From Myxococcales bacterium (GTDB taxonomy: Bacteria > Myxococcota_A > Polyangia > Polyangiales > Houyiibacteriaceae), in contig JAHBWH010000064.1 of the NCBI GenBank assembly GCA_019637115.1, positions 1-39,854 of the forward strand: DNA of 39,854 bases, written 5' to 3'. Below are positions 8,187 through 15,743 of the stretch, piece by piece; position 1 is the first letter of the stretch, and each line of letters starts with the position of its first letter. The notes beneath the pieces are model-generated. The model saw nothing but the letters and a program-made list of their open reading frames with translations, was not told the origin of the DNA and searched no databases. Position numbers and translations under genes: made by a program.

Positions 8187-9613
8187 TCGTCTCCCCGAGA
8201 GCGTGGCGAGAAGAGCCGCTCGAGGCGGAGCCGCCCGAGCGCGTCGTGGCTCGCGCCGCGGATGGCCTCGCGGTGATGCAGCGTCCGCGCGCGATGGCCG
8301 AGCACCACGGCCGGAAGCGCGCGGGCGTGCGTCGCGACGACCACGGGGTCGTGGCTCTCCGCGAGGATCGAGGGCGCGCGGGCTGGCTCGACGCCGGTCG
8401 CCAACCACGCCGCGAGCGTGAGCGCGTCGCCGCCGGGTAGGCTCGGGATGACCTGCGCGAACGAGAGGTCGGCTTGTCGGCGCTGCGCGGCGAAGCGATC
8501 CGCCGACACGCGCGCGATGTCCACGCGAACGCCGAGCTCGTCGAGGCGCGCCGCGAGCGCGGCCCCGAGGGCGGCCTCGAAAGGATCGCCTTCTCGCACC
8601 AAGAGCTGCAGGCGCGGCGGGAGGGCCGCGCCGCCGCGGTGCTCGGGCGGCGGTAGCCCCGCCGCGAGCCGATCGCTCGGCCGGAGGCCGAGGCGCTCGA
8701 AGCGGCGGCGGTCGAGCGCGCGCTCGAGCGCCGCCGTCGCGTCCGCGAGGCGGGCGCTCGGGACGAGGAGGACGGCGGTGTCGTTCGGGAAGACGTGCGC
8801 GCGGAGGTCTGCGTCGCTCGGCCCACCGTAGAGCGAGGCGCCCTGCCACGAGGCGTCGATCTGCCGGAGCTCGAACGCGCGCAGCTCGTCCTCGCGGGCG
8901 CGCGGGGGGTCGACGCGGATGACCTCGAGGAAGGGGGCGCCGCGGGCGGCGTTCCGAAAGTGACGCAGCTCGAGCGCGCCCGCGCGGAGGCGCGCGGTGT
9001 AGGGCCCGGTGCCGAGGCCTCGCCCCAGATCGATCGCGAGCGCCGGCGCGGCGAGCCGCCGCGCGAGCTCGCGCGCGGGCTCGGGTAGCCGCGGGGCGCC
9101 GAAGACGAGCTCGGTGGGGCTCGCGGCGCGCACGTCGAGCTCCTCGCCGTCGAGCGCGAGGCCCGCGATCCAGCCGGGGCTCGCGCGGCCCGCGCGGCGG
9201 AGGGTCCGCGCGACGTCGGCGGCGTGGAGCACGCGGCGGTCGTGCCGACGGATGCCTGCGCGCAGGGTGACCAACAGGCCGCCGTCGGGGAGCGGCGTGG
9301 GCAGGGCGGCCGCGAGCTCGGGCTCGGGCTGGCCGCTCCCGCCGATGGTGTAGAGCCCGTCGAAGACGGCGCGCGCGAGCATCGCGTCGAAGGGCGAGGT
9401 GGGGCGCGACGGGTCCGGCAGGGCGAGCGGTCCGTCCGCGGGCAAGCGGAGCGTTCCTCCGTAGCCTGGCGGCAGCGCGCCGCGGGCGAGGGGCGCGAAC
9501 GCCGCGACCAGCATCAGCCCGGAGACGAGCAGCGACGCGCGGCGAACCTCCCGGCCCGAACCTCCGCCGCTGGCGTCGTTTCGGACGCCGCCGCTCATGG
9601 CATCGCCGCTCAT
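8183..9613 (-). CDS. Periplasmic solute-binding protein-like (family 5 / peptide type)
   Basis: A 476-residue protein with an N-terminal hydrophobic segment (about 27-45, LLVSGLMLVAAFAPLARG) read as a signal sequence. The mature part begins YGGTLRLP and includes ARAVFDGLY, PELAAALP, an ATG-like lid GTGPYTARL and a C-terminal ALGAALAARLDELGV, the order seen in extracellular solute-binding proteins of family 5 (oligopeptide and nickel ABC binding proteins). It is somewhat short for the family, and no ABC permease or ATPase genes are nearby. Wedged by 4-nt overlaps between the VCBS-type gene and the sensor kinase, it may present a ligand such as a muropeptide to the kinase instead of feeding a transporter; that is inference. 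A nearby in-frame ATG at residue 6 is an alternative start. Confidence 0.7.
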   Translation of the reverse strand: MSGDAMSGGVRNDASGGGSGREVRRASLLVSGLMLVAAFAPLARGALPPGYGGTLRLPADGPLALPDPSRPTSPFDAMLARAVFDGLYTIGGSGQPEPELAAALPTPLPDGGLLVTLRAGIRRHDRRVLHAADVARTLRRAGRASPGWIAGLALDGEELDVRAASPTELVFGAPRLPEPARELARRLAAPALAIDLGRGLGTGPYTARLRAGALELRHFRNAARGAPFLEVIRVDPPRAREDELRAFELRQIDASWQGASLYGGPSDADLRAHVFPNDTAVLLVPSARLADATAALERALDRRRFERLGLRPSDRLAAGLPPPEHRGGAALPPRLQLLVREGDPFEAALGAALAARLDELGVRVDIARVSADRFAAQRRQADLSFAQVIPSLPGGDALTLAAWLATGVEPARAPSILAESHDPVVVATHARALPAVVLGHRARTLHHREAIRGASHDALGRLRLERLFSPRSRGDE

Positions 9614-10956
9614 CGCACCACCCAGAGCGTCGCGCGACCCTCGCCGCGCGGCTCCTCGATCGCGAGCAGCTCCTCGACGCCGTCCGCGTCGAGGTCTCCC
9701 GCGCCCGCGACGAGCACCGACCCCTCGAGCGGCTCGGACTGCCAGACCGCGCGGAGCGCGCCGTCTGCGCGCACGCGCAGCAGCCGGAGCTGATCCCCCT
9801 CGCCGACGAGCGCGTCGCTCGACGTCAGCACCTCGGCTTGGCCGTCGTGGTCGACGTCCGCGAGGCCGATGGCTGCGCCGTAACCTCCGAGGCCGACGAC
9901 GCGGTCGCCCGTGCGGACCACGATGCGGCCCCGCGGCGTCACCACGGCCTCGACGTCGGCCTCGACGCCGTCGACGCGGCGGACGGCCCGACGGGCCCGC
10001 GCGTAGAACGACGTCGGCGCACGCGCGGGCGAGGCCTCACCCACGCGCGCGAGCAGCACCGACGCGTAGTAGTCGCGGCCATCGACGGGGGCCGCGCAGG
10101 CGTCGGCGAGCGCTTGGCTGCCGGGCGGGCAGAGGCCATCCGCCACGGGCGCGACGGTGAGCGCGTCGCCCTGGCGCGCGATCCGGAAGGTGCCCTCGCG
10201 ATCCCGGAGAGACGCGAGCGCGGTCGCGCCGTCGACGGTGAGGACGCCGAACGCGCGAGGCGCCCCGACGCCTGGCCTCGCGGCGCTCGGCAGCCGCGCC
10301 TCGCCACGCCGCCGCAGCCGGACGCGACCGGTCGCGTCCGCGCCCAGCTGGTGCGCCTCGACGACGCCGTCCTCGCGCAGCAGGACGAGCTCGGCGGGCC
10401 CGTCGCCCGCGAGCTCGACGACCGCGAGCGCGACGTAGCCGCGCGCCGGAAGCGAGTACGACCGCGCGACGAGCGTCGTCTCGGTCAGCGCCGGGAGCGG
10501 CGCCACGTAGCGCCGCAGCTCGGCGTCGAGCGGGACTCGCGCGAAGTGTTGGCGCTGCGTCGGCGTCTGGACCGAGGGCACGAGCGCGCGAGGGAGCCAC
10601 TGGCTGCGCGCGAGCATCACCCGCAACCAATGCGGCGCGGGCTCCCCGACCCGCAAGGCGAGCGTGAGCGCGTTCGCGCCGATCGCGGCGTCGAGCATCA
10701 CGCTCGGGCCTTCTCCGCCGCTGGGCGGCAGCGCCGCGCGGAGGCGCCGCTCGAGAGCCGCGCCGTCCGGGCTCGCGCTCGGCCAGCGCGCGTCGACGTC
10801 GACGGCGCCCACGCGCTCGGGCGCATGCGACGCGGCCAGCGTCTCGGCGAGCCATTGCTCGGCGGCGCGGAGGCTCGGCAGCGTCGTCGGCGGCTGCGCG
10901 CGCGCGCTCGTCACGAGGCCGAGCACCAAGACCACGAGCGGGGCGCGGCGGGTCAC
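9610..10956 (-). CDS. Secreted VCBS/FG-GAP-type repeat protein
   Basis: A 448-residue protein with a signal peptide (about 1-20, ending TSARA) and a GTG start that overlaps the PBP1A stop (GTGA). The C-terminal part has Asp-rich calcium-loop motifs typical of FG-GAP/VCBS propeller repeats: DVDHDGQAEVL and DLDADGVEELL. The N-terminal half has no recognised domain; a pair of cysteines (about 290-305, LCPPGSQALADAC) could form a disulfide. Such proteins usually act in the periplasm or at the surface in adhesion or as scaffolds. Its position between PBP1A and the binding protein points to an envelope role. Molecular function is unknown. Confidence 0.75.
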   Translation of the reverse strand: MTRRAPLVVLVLGLVTSARAQPPTTLPSLRAAEQWLAETLAASHAPERVGAVDVDARWPSASPDGAALERRLRAALPPSGGEGPSVMLDAAIGANALTLALRVGEPAPHWLRVMLARSQWLPRALVPSVQTPTQRQHFARVPLDAELRRYVAPLPALTETTLVARSYSLPARGYVALAVVELAGDGPAELVLLREDGVVEAHQLGADATGRVRLRRRGEARLPSAARPGVGAPRAFGVLTVDGATALASLRDREGTFRIARQGDALTVAPVADGLCPPGSQALADACAAPVDGRDYYASVLLARVGEASPARAPTSFYARARRAVRRVDGVEADVEAVVTPRGRIVVRTGDRVVGLGGYGAAIGLADVDHDGQAEVLTSSDALVGEGDQLRLLRVRADGALRAVWQSEPLEGSVLVAGAGDLDADGVEELLAIEEPRGEGRATLWVVR

Positions 10957-13505
10957 GGCGGCGGCTCGTCCTCGAAGACCTCCGGGCCGCGGCGCTCGCC
11001 GTCGCCCTCGGGCTCCGGCTCGTCGTCGTCGAAGGCGCCCAGCTGCTCCATGAGAAAGGTCGAGGAGTCCGCGACGTCCGGTGGACGCGCGACCTCGGTG
11101 GGGGCGGTCCCCTCGAGGAAGACCTCCTCGAGGGCGTCGGTCTGCCCCGGGTAGGGCAAGAGGCCGCTGGCTGGATCGATCGACACGCTCACCACACCTG
11201 GCGGGCGTGGGAACTCGAGCGCGGGCCGTCGCCCCTCGGCGGCGCGGATGAGCGACATCCAGACGGGCAGCGCCGCGCGGCCGCCGCTCTCGCGGCGCCC
11301 GAGGCTCCGGCGATCGTCGTAGCCGATCCACACGCCCGCGACGACGTTGGGGGTGTACCCCACGAACCAGGCGTCCTTGGCCTCGTTGCTGGTGCCCGTC
11401 TTGCCGGCGCTCGGGCGCTCGAGGCGCGTCGCTCGCGCGGCGGTCCCGCCCGCGGCGGTCACGCTCTGGAGCATGCTCGTGACCACGTACGCCTCCGCCG
11501 GATCGAGCACGTCGCGCGCGGCCGGGCGCGGCGGCAGCGGCACGTCCCGGCCGTCCGAGCCGACGATGCGCGAGATGAAGCGCGGCGCCTCCCAGCGTCC
11601 GCCCGCCGCGAACGTCGCGTAGGCGTTCACGAGCTCGATGGGCCGCACCTCGCTCGCACCGAGCGCGAGGGCGAGCGAGGCGTCGAGCTCGCTCTCGACG
11701 CCGAGCTCGCGCGCGAAGGCGGCGACGTTGGCGGGGCCGAGGTCTTCGATGGCGCGGACCGCGACGAGGTTGATCGAGCCCGCGAGCGCGACCCGCAGCC
11801 GAACCGGGCCCTCGTTCTGCCAGGTCTCGTAGTTCTGCGGGCGCCACTCCTCGTAGACCACGGGCGCGTCGATCATGACCGTCGCGGGCGTCATCCGGCG
11901 CTCGCGCACCCCGAGAGCGTAGACGAAGGGCTTGAAGGTCGAGCCGGGCTGGCGCCGCGCCTGCCGTGCGCGATCGAAGCCCGCGCCGCCTTCGTAGCTC
12001 CCGACGATCGCGAGCACGTCGCGCGTGCGCGGCTCGATCACGATCGCAGCGGCCTGCGGGCCGAGCTCGAGCCGCGCGATCGCGGGGGTCTCGGTCGCGA
12101 CCTCGCTCGCGCGCTCGTCGTCGCGCGCGCCCTCGTCGCTGGCGCCCTCCTCCTCGTCGTCGTCCGCGCGCGCGCCGCTCGGGAGCTCGAGGATCGAGAC
12201 GCGTGCGCGCGCGCCGATCGGCGCGAAGGCGCTGGCGGAGAGGTTGTCGGGGTTGAAGCGCGCGAGCCCTCGCAGCTCCGCGATGGCGCGATGACCGCCG
12301 ACGTCGAGGTGGATGACGCCGCGCTCGTCGTCCGCCCCGGTCACCTCGGCGTCGTAGGTGCGGCCGAGGCGCAACGCGTCGACGGGCGCGAGCGCGCGCG
12401 CGCGCCTCGGGCGGCTCAGCGGGCCGCGCAACCGCTGGCGCCCGTCGAGCGCCTCGAGCCCCTCGCGGACGGCGCCGCGCGCGGCGCGCTGCAACCCCAG
12501 ATCGAGCGTGGTGTGCACGACGAAGCCGCCGCGGCCGAAGGCGTCCGCGCCGACGATCTCGCGCAGCTCGCGGCGCGCCAGCGTCATGATCTCCGCGCCC
12601 TCGGCCTCGTCGATCGCGCGCGGCACGATGCGGGGCTCGGCCTCTCGCGCGGCCTCGATCGCCTCGAGCGGGATGTCGGGCCAATAGGCCTCGCGCTTCT
12701 GTTCGAGTTGGCGAAGCACGTAGGCCTGGCGTCGTCGCGCGGCCTCGAGGTGGGTGCGCGGCGAGAGGCGCGCGGGCGCCTGGGGGATGCCCGCGAGCAG
12801 CGACGCCTCCGCGAGCGTCAGCTCGCTCGCGTCCTTGCCGAAGTAGAAGCGCGCGGCCTCTTGGACGCCGTAGCGGCCATGGCCGAAGTTGATGTGGTTG
12901 AGGTAGACGTGGAGGATCTCGTCCTTGCTCAGCTCTCGCTCGACGCGGCGCGCGAGGATGAGCTCGCGGAATTTGCGCGAGAAGGTGCGCTCGGGCGTCA
13001 GCAGGAGCAGCTTGACCACCTGCTGGGTGATCGTGCTGGCGCCCTGGACGGCGCGCCCCTCCTCGACGCCGCGCAGGATCGCGCGGACGATGCCCGTGTA
13101 GTCGAGGCCCTCGTGCTGGTAGAAGTCGGAGTCCTCGGCCGCGAGCACCGAGACGATCATCTCGCGCGGGATCTGATCGAGCGGGATGACGGTGCGGCGC
13201 TCGGAGAAGATCTCGCCGATCGTCTCGCCGTGGCGGTCGAGCACGCGGGTCGTCTGAGGGGGCGCGTAGGCGCGCAGGGACGCCACGTCCGGCAGGTCGC
13301 GGCCGAAATACCAGAACACGCCCGTGACCCCGAGCAGGCCGAGGATCGCCAAGACCGCGAGCGCGATCAGCCCGCGGCGCGTCCACTTCCACCAGCGCGG
13401 TCGCTCGCGCTTCGTGCGCGCGGCGGCTCGCGCGGCGGGACGAGCCCCGCGTGTGGCGGTGGCCTTCGGGGTGGCCTTCGGGGCGGGGGTGGGACGACGG
13501 GTCAT
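10953..13505 (-). CDS. mrcA: Penicillin-binding protein 1A (bifunctional transglycosylase/transpeptidase)
   Basis: An 850-residue class A PBP that polymerises and cross-links peptidoglycan. A basic cytoplasmic tail precedes one membrane helix (about 45-66). The glycosyltransferase 51 domain follows, with catalytic Glu at about 124 in AAEDSDFYQHEG, then QGASTITQQVVK and RKFRELILARR. The transpeptidase has the SxxK motif GSTFKPF (Ser about 522), SxN as SIN at about 577 and KTG in SAGKTGTSNEAKDAWF. Between them an OB-like region carries an unusual acidic insert of Asp/Glu (about 447-470), and the C-terminus ends in another acidic Pro/Glu tail. The start at 13505 gives the normal basic N-terminus; the frame is open further upstream. 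It is the first gene of the operon continuing to the sensor kinase. Confidence 0.95.
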   Translation of the reverse strand: MTRRPTPAPKATPKATATRGARPAARAAARTKRERPRWWKWTRRGLIALAVLAILGLLGVTGVFWYFGRDLPDVASLRAYAPPQTTRVLDRHGETIGEIFSERRTVIPLDQIPREMIVSVLAAEDSDFYQHEGLDYTGIVRAILRGVEEGRAVQGASTITQQVVKLLLLTPERTFSRKFRELILARRVERELSKDEILHVYLNHINFGHGRYGVQEAARFYFGKDASELTLAEASLLAGIPQAPARLSPRTHLEAARRRQAYVLRQLEQKREAYWPDIPLEAIEAAREAEPRIVPRAIDEAEGAEIMTLARRELREIVGADAFGRGGFVVHTTLDLGLQRAARGAVREGLEALDGRQRLRGPLSRPRRARALAPVDALRLGRTYDAEVTGADDERGVIHLDVGGHRAIAELRGLARFNPDNLSASAFAPIGARARVSILELPSGARADDDEEEGASDEGARDDERASEVATETPAIARLELGPQAAAIVIEPRTRDVLAIVGSYEGGAGFDRARQARRQPGSTFKPFVYALGVRERRMTPATVMIDAPVVYEEWRPQNYETWQNEGPVRLRVALAGSINLVAVRAIEDLGPANVAAFARELGVESELDASLALALGASEVRPIELVNAYATFAAGGRWEAPRFISRIVGSDGRDVPLPPRPAARDVLDPAEAYVVTSMLQSVTAAGGTAARATRLERPSAGKTGTSNEAKDAWFVGYTPNVVAGVWIGYDDRRSLGRRESGGRAALPVWMSLIRAAEGRRPALEFPRPPGVVSVSIDPASGLLPYPGQTDALEEVFLEGTAPTEVARPPDVADSSTFLMEQLGAFDDDEPEPEGDGERRGPEVFEDEPPP

Positions 13506-13722
13506 CGAAGCAGCGTGTCGCACGCCCCCGTCGGGCTCGGGGGGCCGTCGCACCATACTCGACTCGGAGCCACTGTGGAGCACGCGGTGGTGGAACACCG
13601 GGAGGGCGCCGCTGCCTTCCCGCGGGACGGACGCTCGCCGCGGTTCTTTGGCGAGGCATCCCTGCGGCGCGGCGCGCAGCGAGCGGAGTCCCGTGGGGGG
13701 TGATGGGCGGGGGAGGGCGTGG

Positions 13723-15441
13723 TCACTCGGCGGCGCAGCGGACCGGGCGCGCGGAGGGCAGCGCGGTGCGCGGCCGCTCGCGATCGTAGAGGCGGGCGGG
13801 ATCCAGCGTGCCGCCGCGGCGACGGAGCAGCTCCACGTAGACCTCGCGGATCGGCGGGCCGTCCTCGACGGCGACGGCGCCGTCGGGGAGCGCCGCGAAG
13901 AGCGGCGTCGTCGCGAGGTAGTCGCTCGTCGCCACGGTGAGGACGCGGTCGTCCCGCATCACGCGGCCTCGCGCGTCGCGGAGCGTCACCACGAGCTCGT
14001 CGCCTCGGCAGCTCGCCTCGACGCGCGCGCCCGCGATGAGCAGCGAGCCGTCGTCGCGCACGAGGTTGTAGCGGAGGACCTCACGCATCTGGGCCACCGT
14101 CAGTCGGACGGTCGCGAAGCGGTTGTCGAAGGGGAACGAACGGTAGAGCGCGCCATACGTGAGCGGGCCCTCCGGCAGCGGCTCGCGCACGCCGCCGGCG
14201 TTGAGCAGCGCGAGATCGGCGCGCGGGCGCGCCTCGGCGAGCAGATCGGCGAAGAGGTTGCCGAGCGGGGACTCGCCCGCGTAGTGACGCCAGAGTTCGC
14301 CGGCGAGCGTCACGCCGAGCGGCTCGGCTTCTCGCGCGGCGGCCGCCGCGGTGGACTCGGCGACGAGCGCCGCGACGTCGGCGTCGAGCGCGACCGGCGC
14401 GCCTTCGTAGTCGCCGAGCGGGCAGACCTCGGCCTCTTCCTCGGCCGGACAGAAGAAGCGCGGCGGGTGGATCCGTGACTCGACCACGCGCCCAGCCTCG
14501 AAGACGAGGTCCACGCGCCCGAAGGCGTGGCCGGTCGCGAACGACTCGATGATCGGCGTGCCGTTCACGCGATGCGCGACGCCCCGGTGGGTGTGCCCCG
14601 CGACGATGGCGTCGACCGTGCCGGGCTCGAGCTCCCGCGCGACGCGGAAGATCTCCTCGTCGGGGTTGCAGCTCGAGAGGTCGTCCGGGTCGTCGAAGCT
14701 GCGGCAGCGGCCGCCCGCGTGCACCGCGACGAGCACCGCGTGCGCCCCCTCGGCGCGCAGCGCGGCGGCGAGCTCGGTGATCGTGGGCGCGAGGGGGGCC
14801 ATCCGCAGATCGCGCACGTTCGCGGCGATCGTGGTCGTGAGCGTCTCCTCGGTGCTCAGGCCGATGACGCCGATCTTCAGGCCGGCCTTGTCGAGCATCA
14901 CCGTGCGGCGCACGTTCTCCCACGCCACCGGCGCGCCCGACTCGGCGTCGAGGTAGTTCGCGGCGAGGAGCGGGAAGCTCGCCTCGGCGGCGCGAGCGAG
15001 GAGCGCGCCGCGCGGGTCGTCGCCCGGAGCGGTCGGAACCGCGTTCGGGCCGATGGGGCCGTAGTCGAACTCGTGATTGCCGATGGTCGCCGCGTCGTAG
15101 CCGAGCGCGCCGTAGAGCCGCACCATCGAGGCGCCCTCGTCGAGGTTCGACGCGAGGGTGCCCTGCCACATGTCGCCGCCGTCGAGGAGGACCACCGCGC
15201 CGCCGTCGGCCGCGCGGGCCGCGCGGAGGTTCATGAGCATCCCGCCGAAGTGGGCGAGGCGCTCCATGTGGCCGTGGACGTCGTTGGTGCCGACGACGCT
15301 GACGATCGTCCGCGGAGGCGGCGTCGGCTCGGCGAGCGAGGGCACCGCGTCGAGCGTCGGATACGCCGGGACGGGCGGAGGCGCCGCGCAGGCGATGGCG
15401 AAGAGCGCGAGCGTGGCGCGAAGGACGATGAGCCGAAGCAT
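13723..15441 (-). CDS. 5'-nucleotidase / metallophosphatase family lipoprotein
   Basis: A 572-residue predicted lipoprotein (signal 1-19, lipobox AIAC). The N-terminal metallophosphatase domain has the metal-binding motifs GTNDVHGHMER, LLDGGDMWQGT, IGNHEFDYG and the paired-histidine motifs AVHAGG and AGHTHRG. The C-terminal domain has the 5'-nucleotidase substrate signature: LLNAGGVREPLPEG, YRSFPFDNRFATV and VATSDYLA. UshA-type enzymes hydrolyse extracellular nucleotides and UDP-sugars to salvage phosphate and nucleosides; this one is likely anchored on the outer membrane or periplasmic face. Length fits. It stands 56 bases downstream of a small same-strand gene and the Ser/Thr kinase, so it may be co-transcribed with them. 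The 217 bases before the PBP1A gene show no gene. Confidence 0.9.
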   Translation of the reverse strand: MLRLIVLRATLALFAIACAAPPPVPAYPTLDAVPSLAEPTPPPRTIVSVVGTNDVHGHMERLAHFGGMLMNLRAARAADGGAVVLLDGGDMWQGTLASNLDEGASMVRLYGALGYDAATIGNHEFDYGPIGPNAVPTAPGDDPRGALLARAAEASFPLLAANYLDAESGAPVAWENVRRTVMLDKAGLKIGVIGLSTEETLTTTIAANVRDLRMAPLAPTITELAAALRAEGAHAVLVAVHAGGRCRSFDDPDDLSSCNPDEEIFRVARELEPGTVDAIVAGHTHRGVAHRVNGTPIIESFATGHAFGRVDLVFEAGRVVESRIHPPRFFCPAEEEAEVCPLGDYEGAPVALDADVAALVAESTAAAAAREAEPLGVTLAGELWRHYAGESPLGNLFADLLAEARPRADLALLNAGGVREPLPEGPLTYGALYRSFPFDNRFATVRLTVAQMREVLRYNLVRDDGSLLIAGARVEASCRGDELVVTLRDARGRVMRDDRVLTVATSDYLATTPLFAALPDGAVAVEDGPPIREVYVELLRRRGGTLDPARLYDRERPRTALPSARPVRCAAE

Positions 15442-15497
15442 CGGCTCGGTGTAGCGGGCGCGCGCGGCGGGCTCAAGGGCGGCGCCGCGCCGTAGAT

Positions 15498-15722
15498 TCA
15501 CTCGAGGTGGACGACGAAGCGGGCGTGCAGCGATCCCTCGTCCTCGAAGATGTCGATCCTCGCGCGCCGGCCGAAGTGGCCGACCACGCCCTCGATCTGC
15601 CCGAGCTGGTAGCTGTAGACGCCGTAGAGCGGCGCCACGTCGACCTGCACCGCGCCGTCGATCCGGGCGGCCGTCACGCGAGGCCCCGGCGCCACCTTCT
15701 CGTAGACCGGTGGAAAGTGCAT
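15498..15722 (-). CDS. Small beta-rich protein, coupled to the Ser/Thr kinase gene
   Basis: A 74-residue protein of unknown family (a GTG one codon earlier is also possible). It starts MHFPPVYEKVAP and contains GVYSYQLGQIEGVVGHFG followed by RRARIDIFEDEG; it has alternating hydrophobic residues suggesting beta strands, and no signal peptide or membrane helix. It starts 21 bases after the kinase stop and ends 56 bases before the nucleotidase, in the same direction. Clean GC-biased codon use and tight spacing argue it is real. A substrate or inhibitor of the kinase is possible but untested. Confidence 0.6.
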   Translation of the reverse strand: MHFPPVYEKVAPGPRVTAARIDGAVQVDVAPLYGVYSYQLGQIEGVVGHFGRRARIDIFEDEGSLHARFVVHLE

Positions 15723-15743
15723 CACGGCGCTCAGCCGGTCGCC

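Noticed and set aside
9610-13659. A single 1349-codon fusion of PBP1A region and the VCBS-type protein
   Set aside because: The upstream half of this frame is Arg-rich shadow sequence of the PBP1A gene. The true VCBS-type gene starts at GTG 10956 overlapping the PBP1A stop.
13506-13722. A further gene or RNA between the PBP1A and nucleotidase genes
   Set aside because: No frame shows a plausible start with coding bias, and no clear hairpin plus T tract was found.
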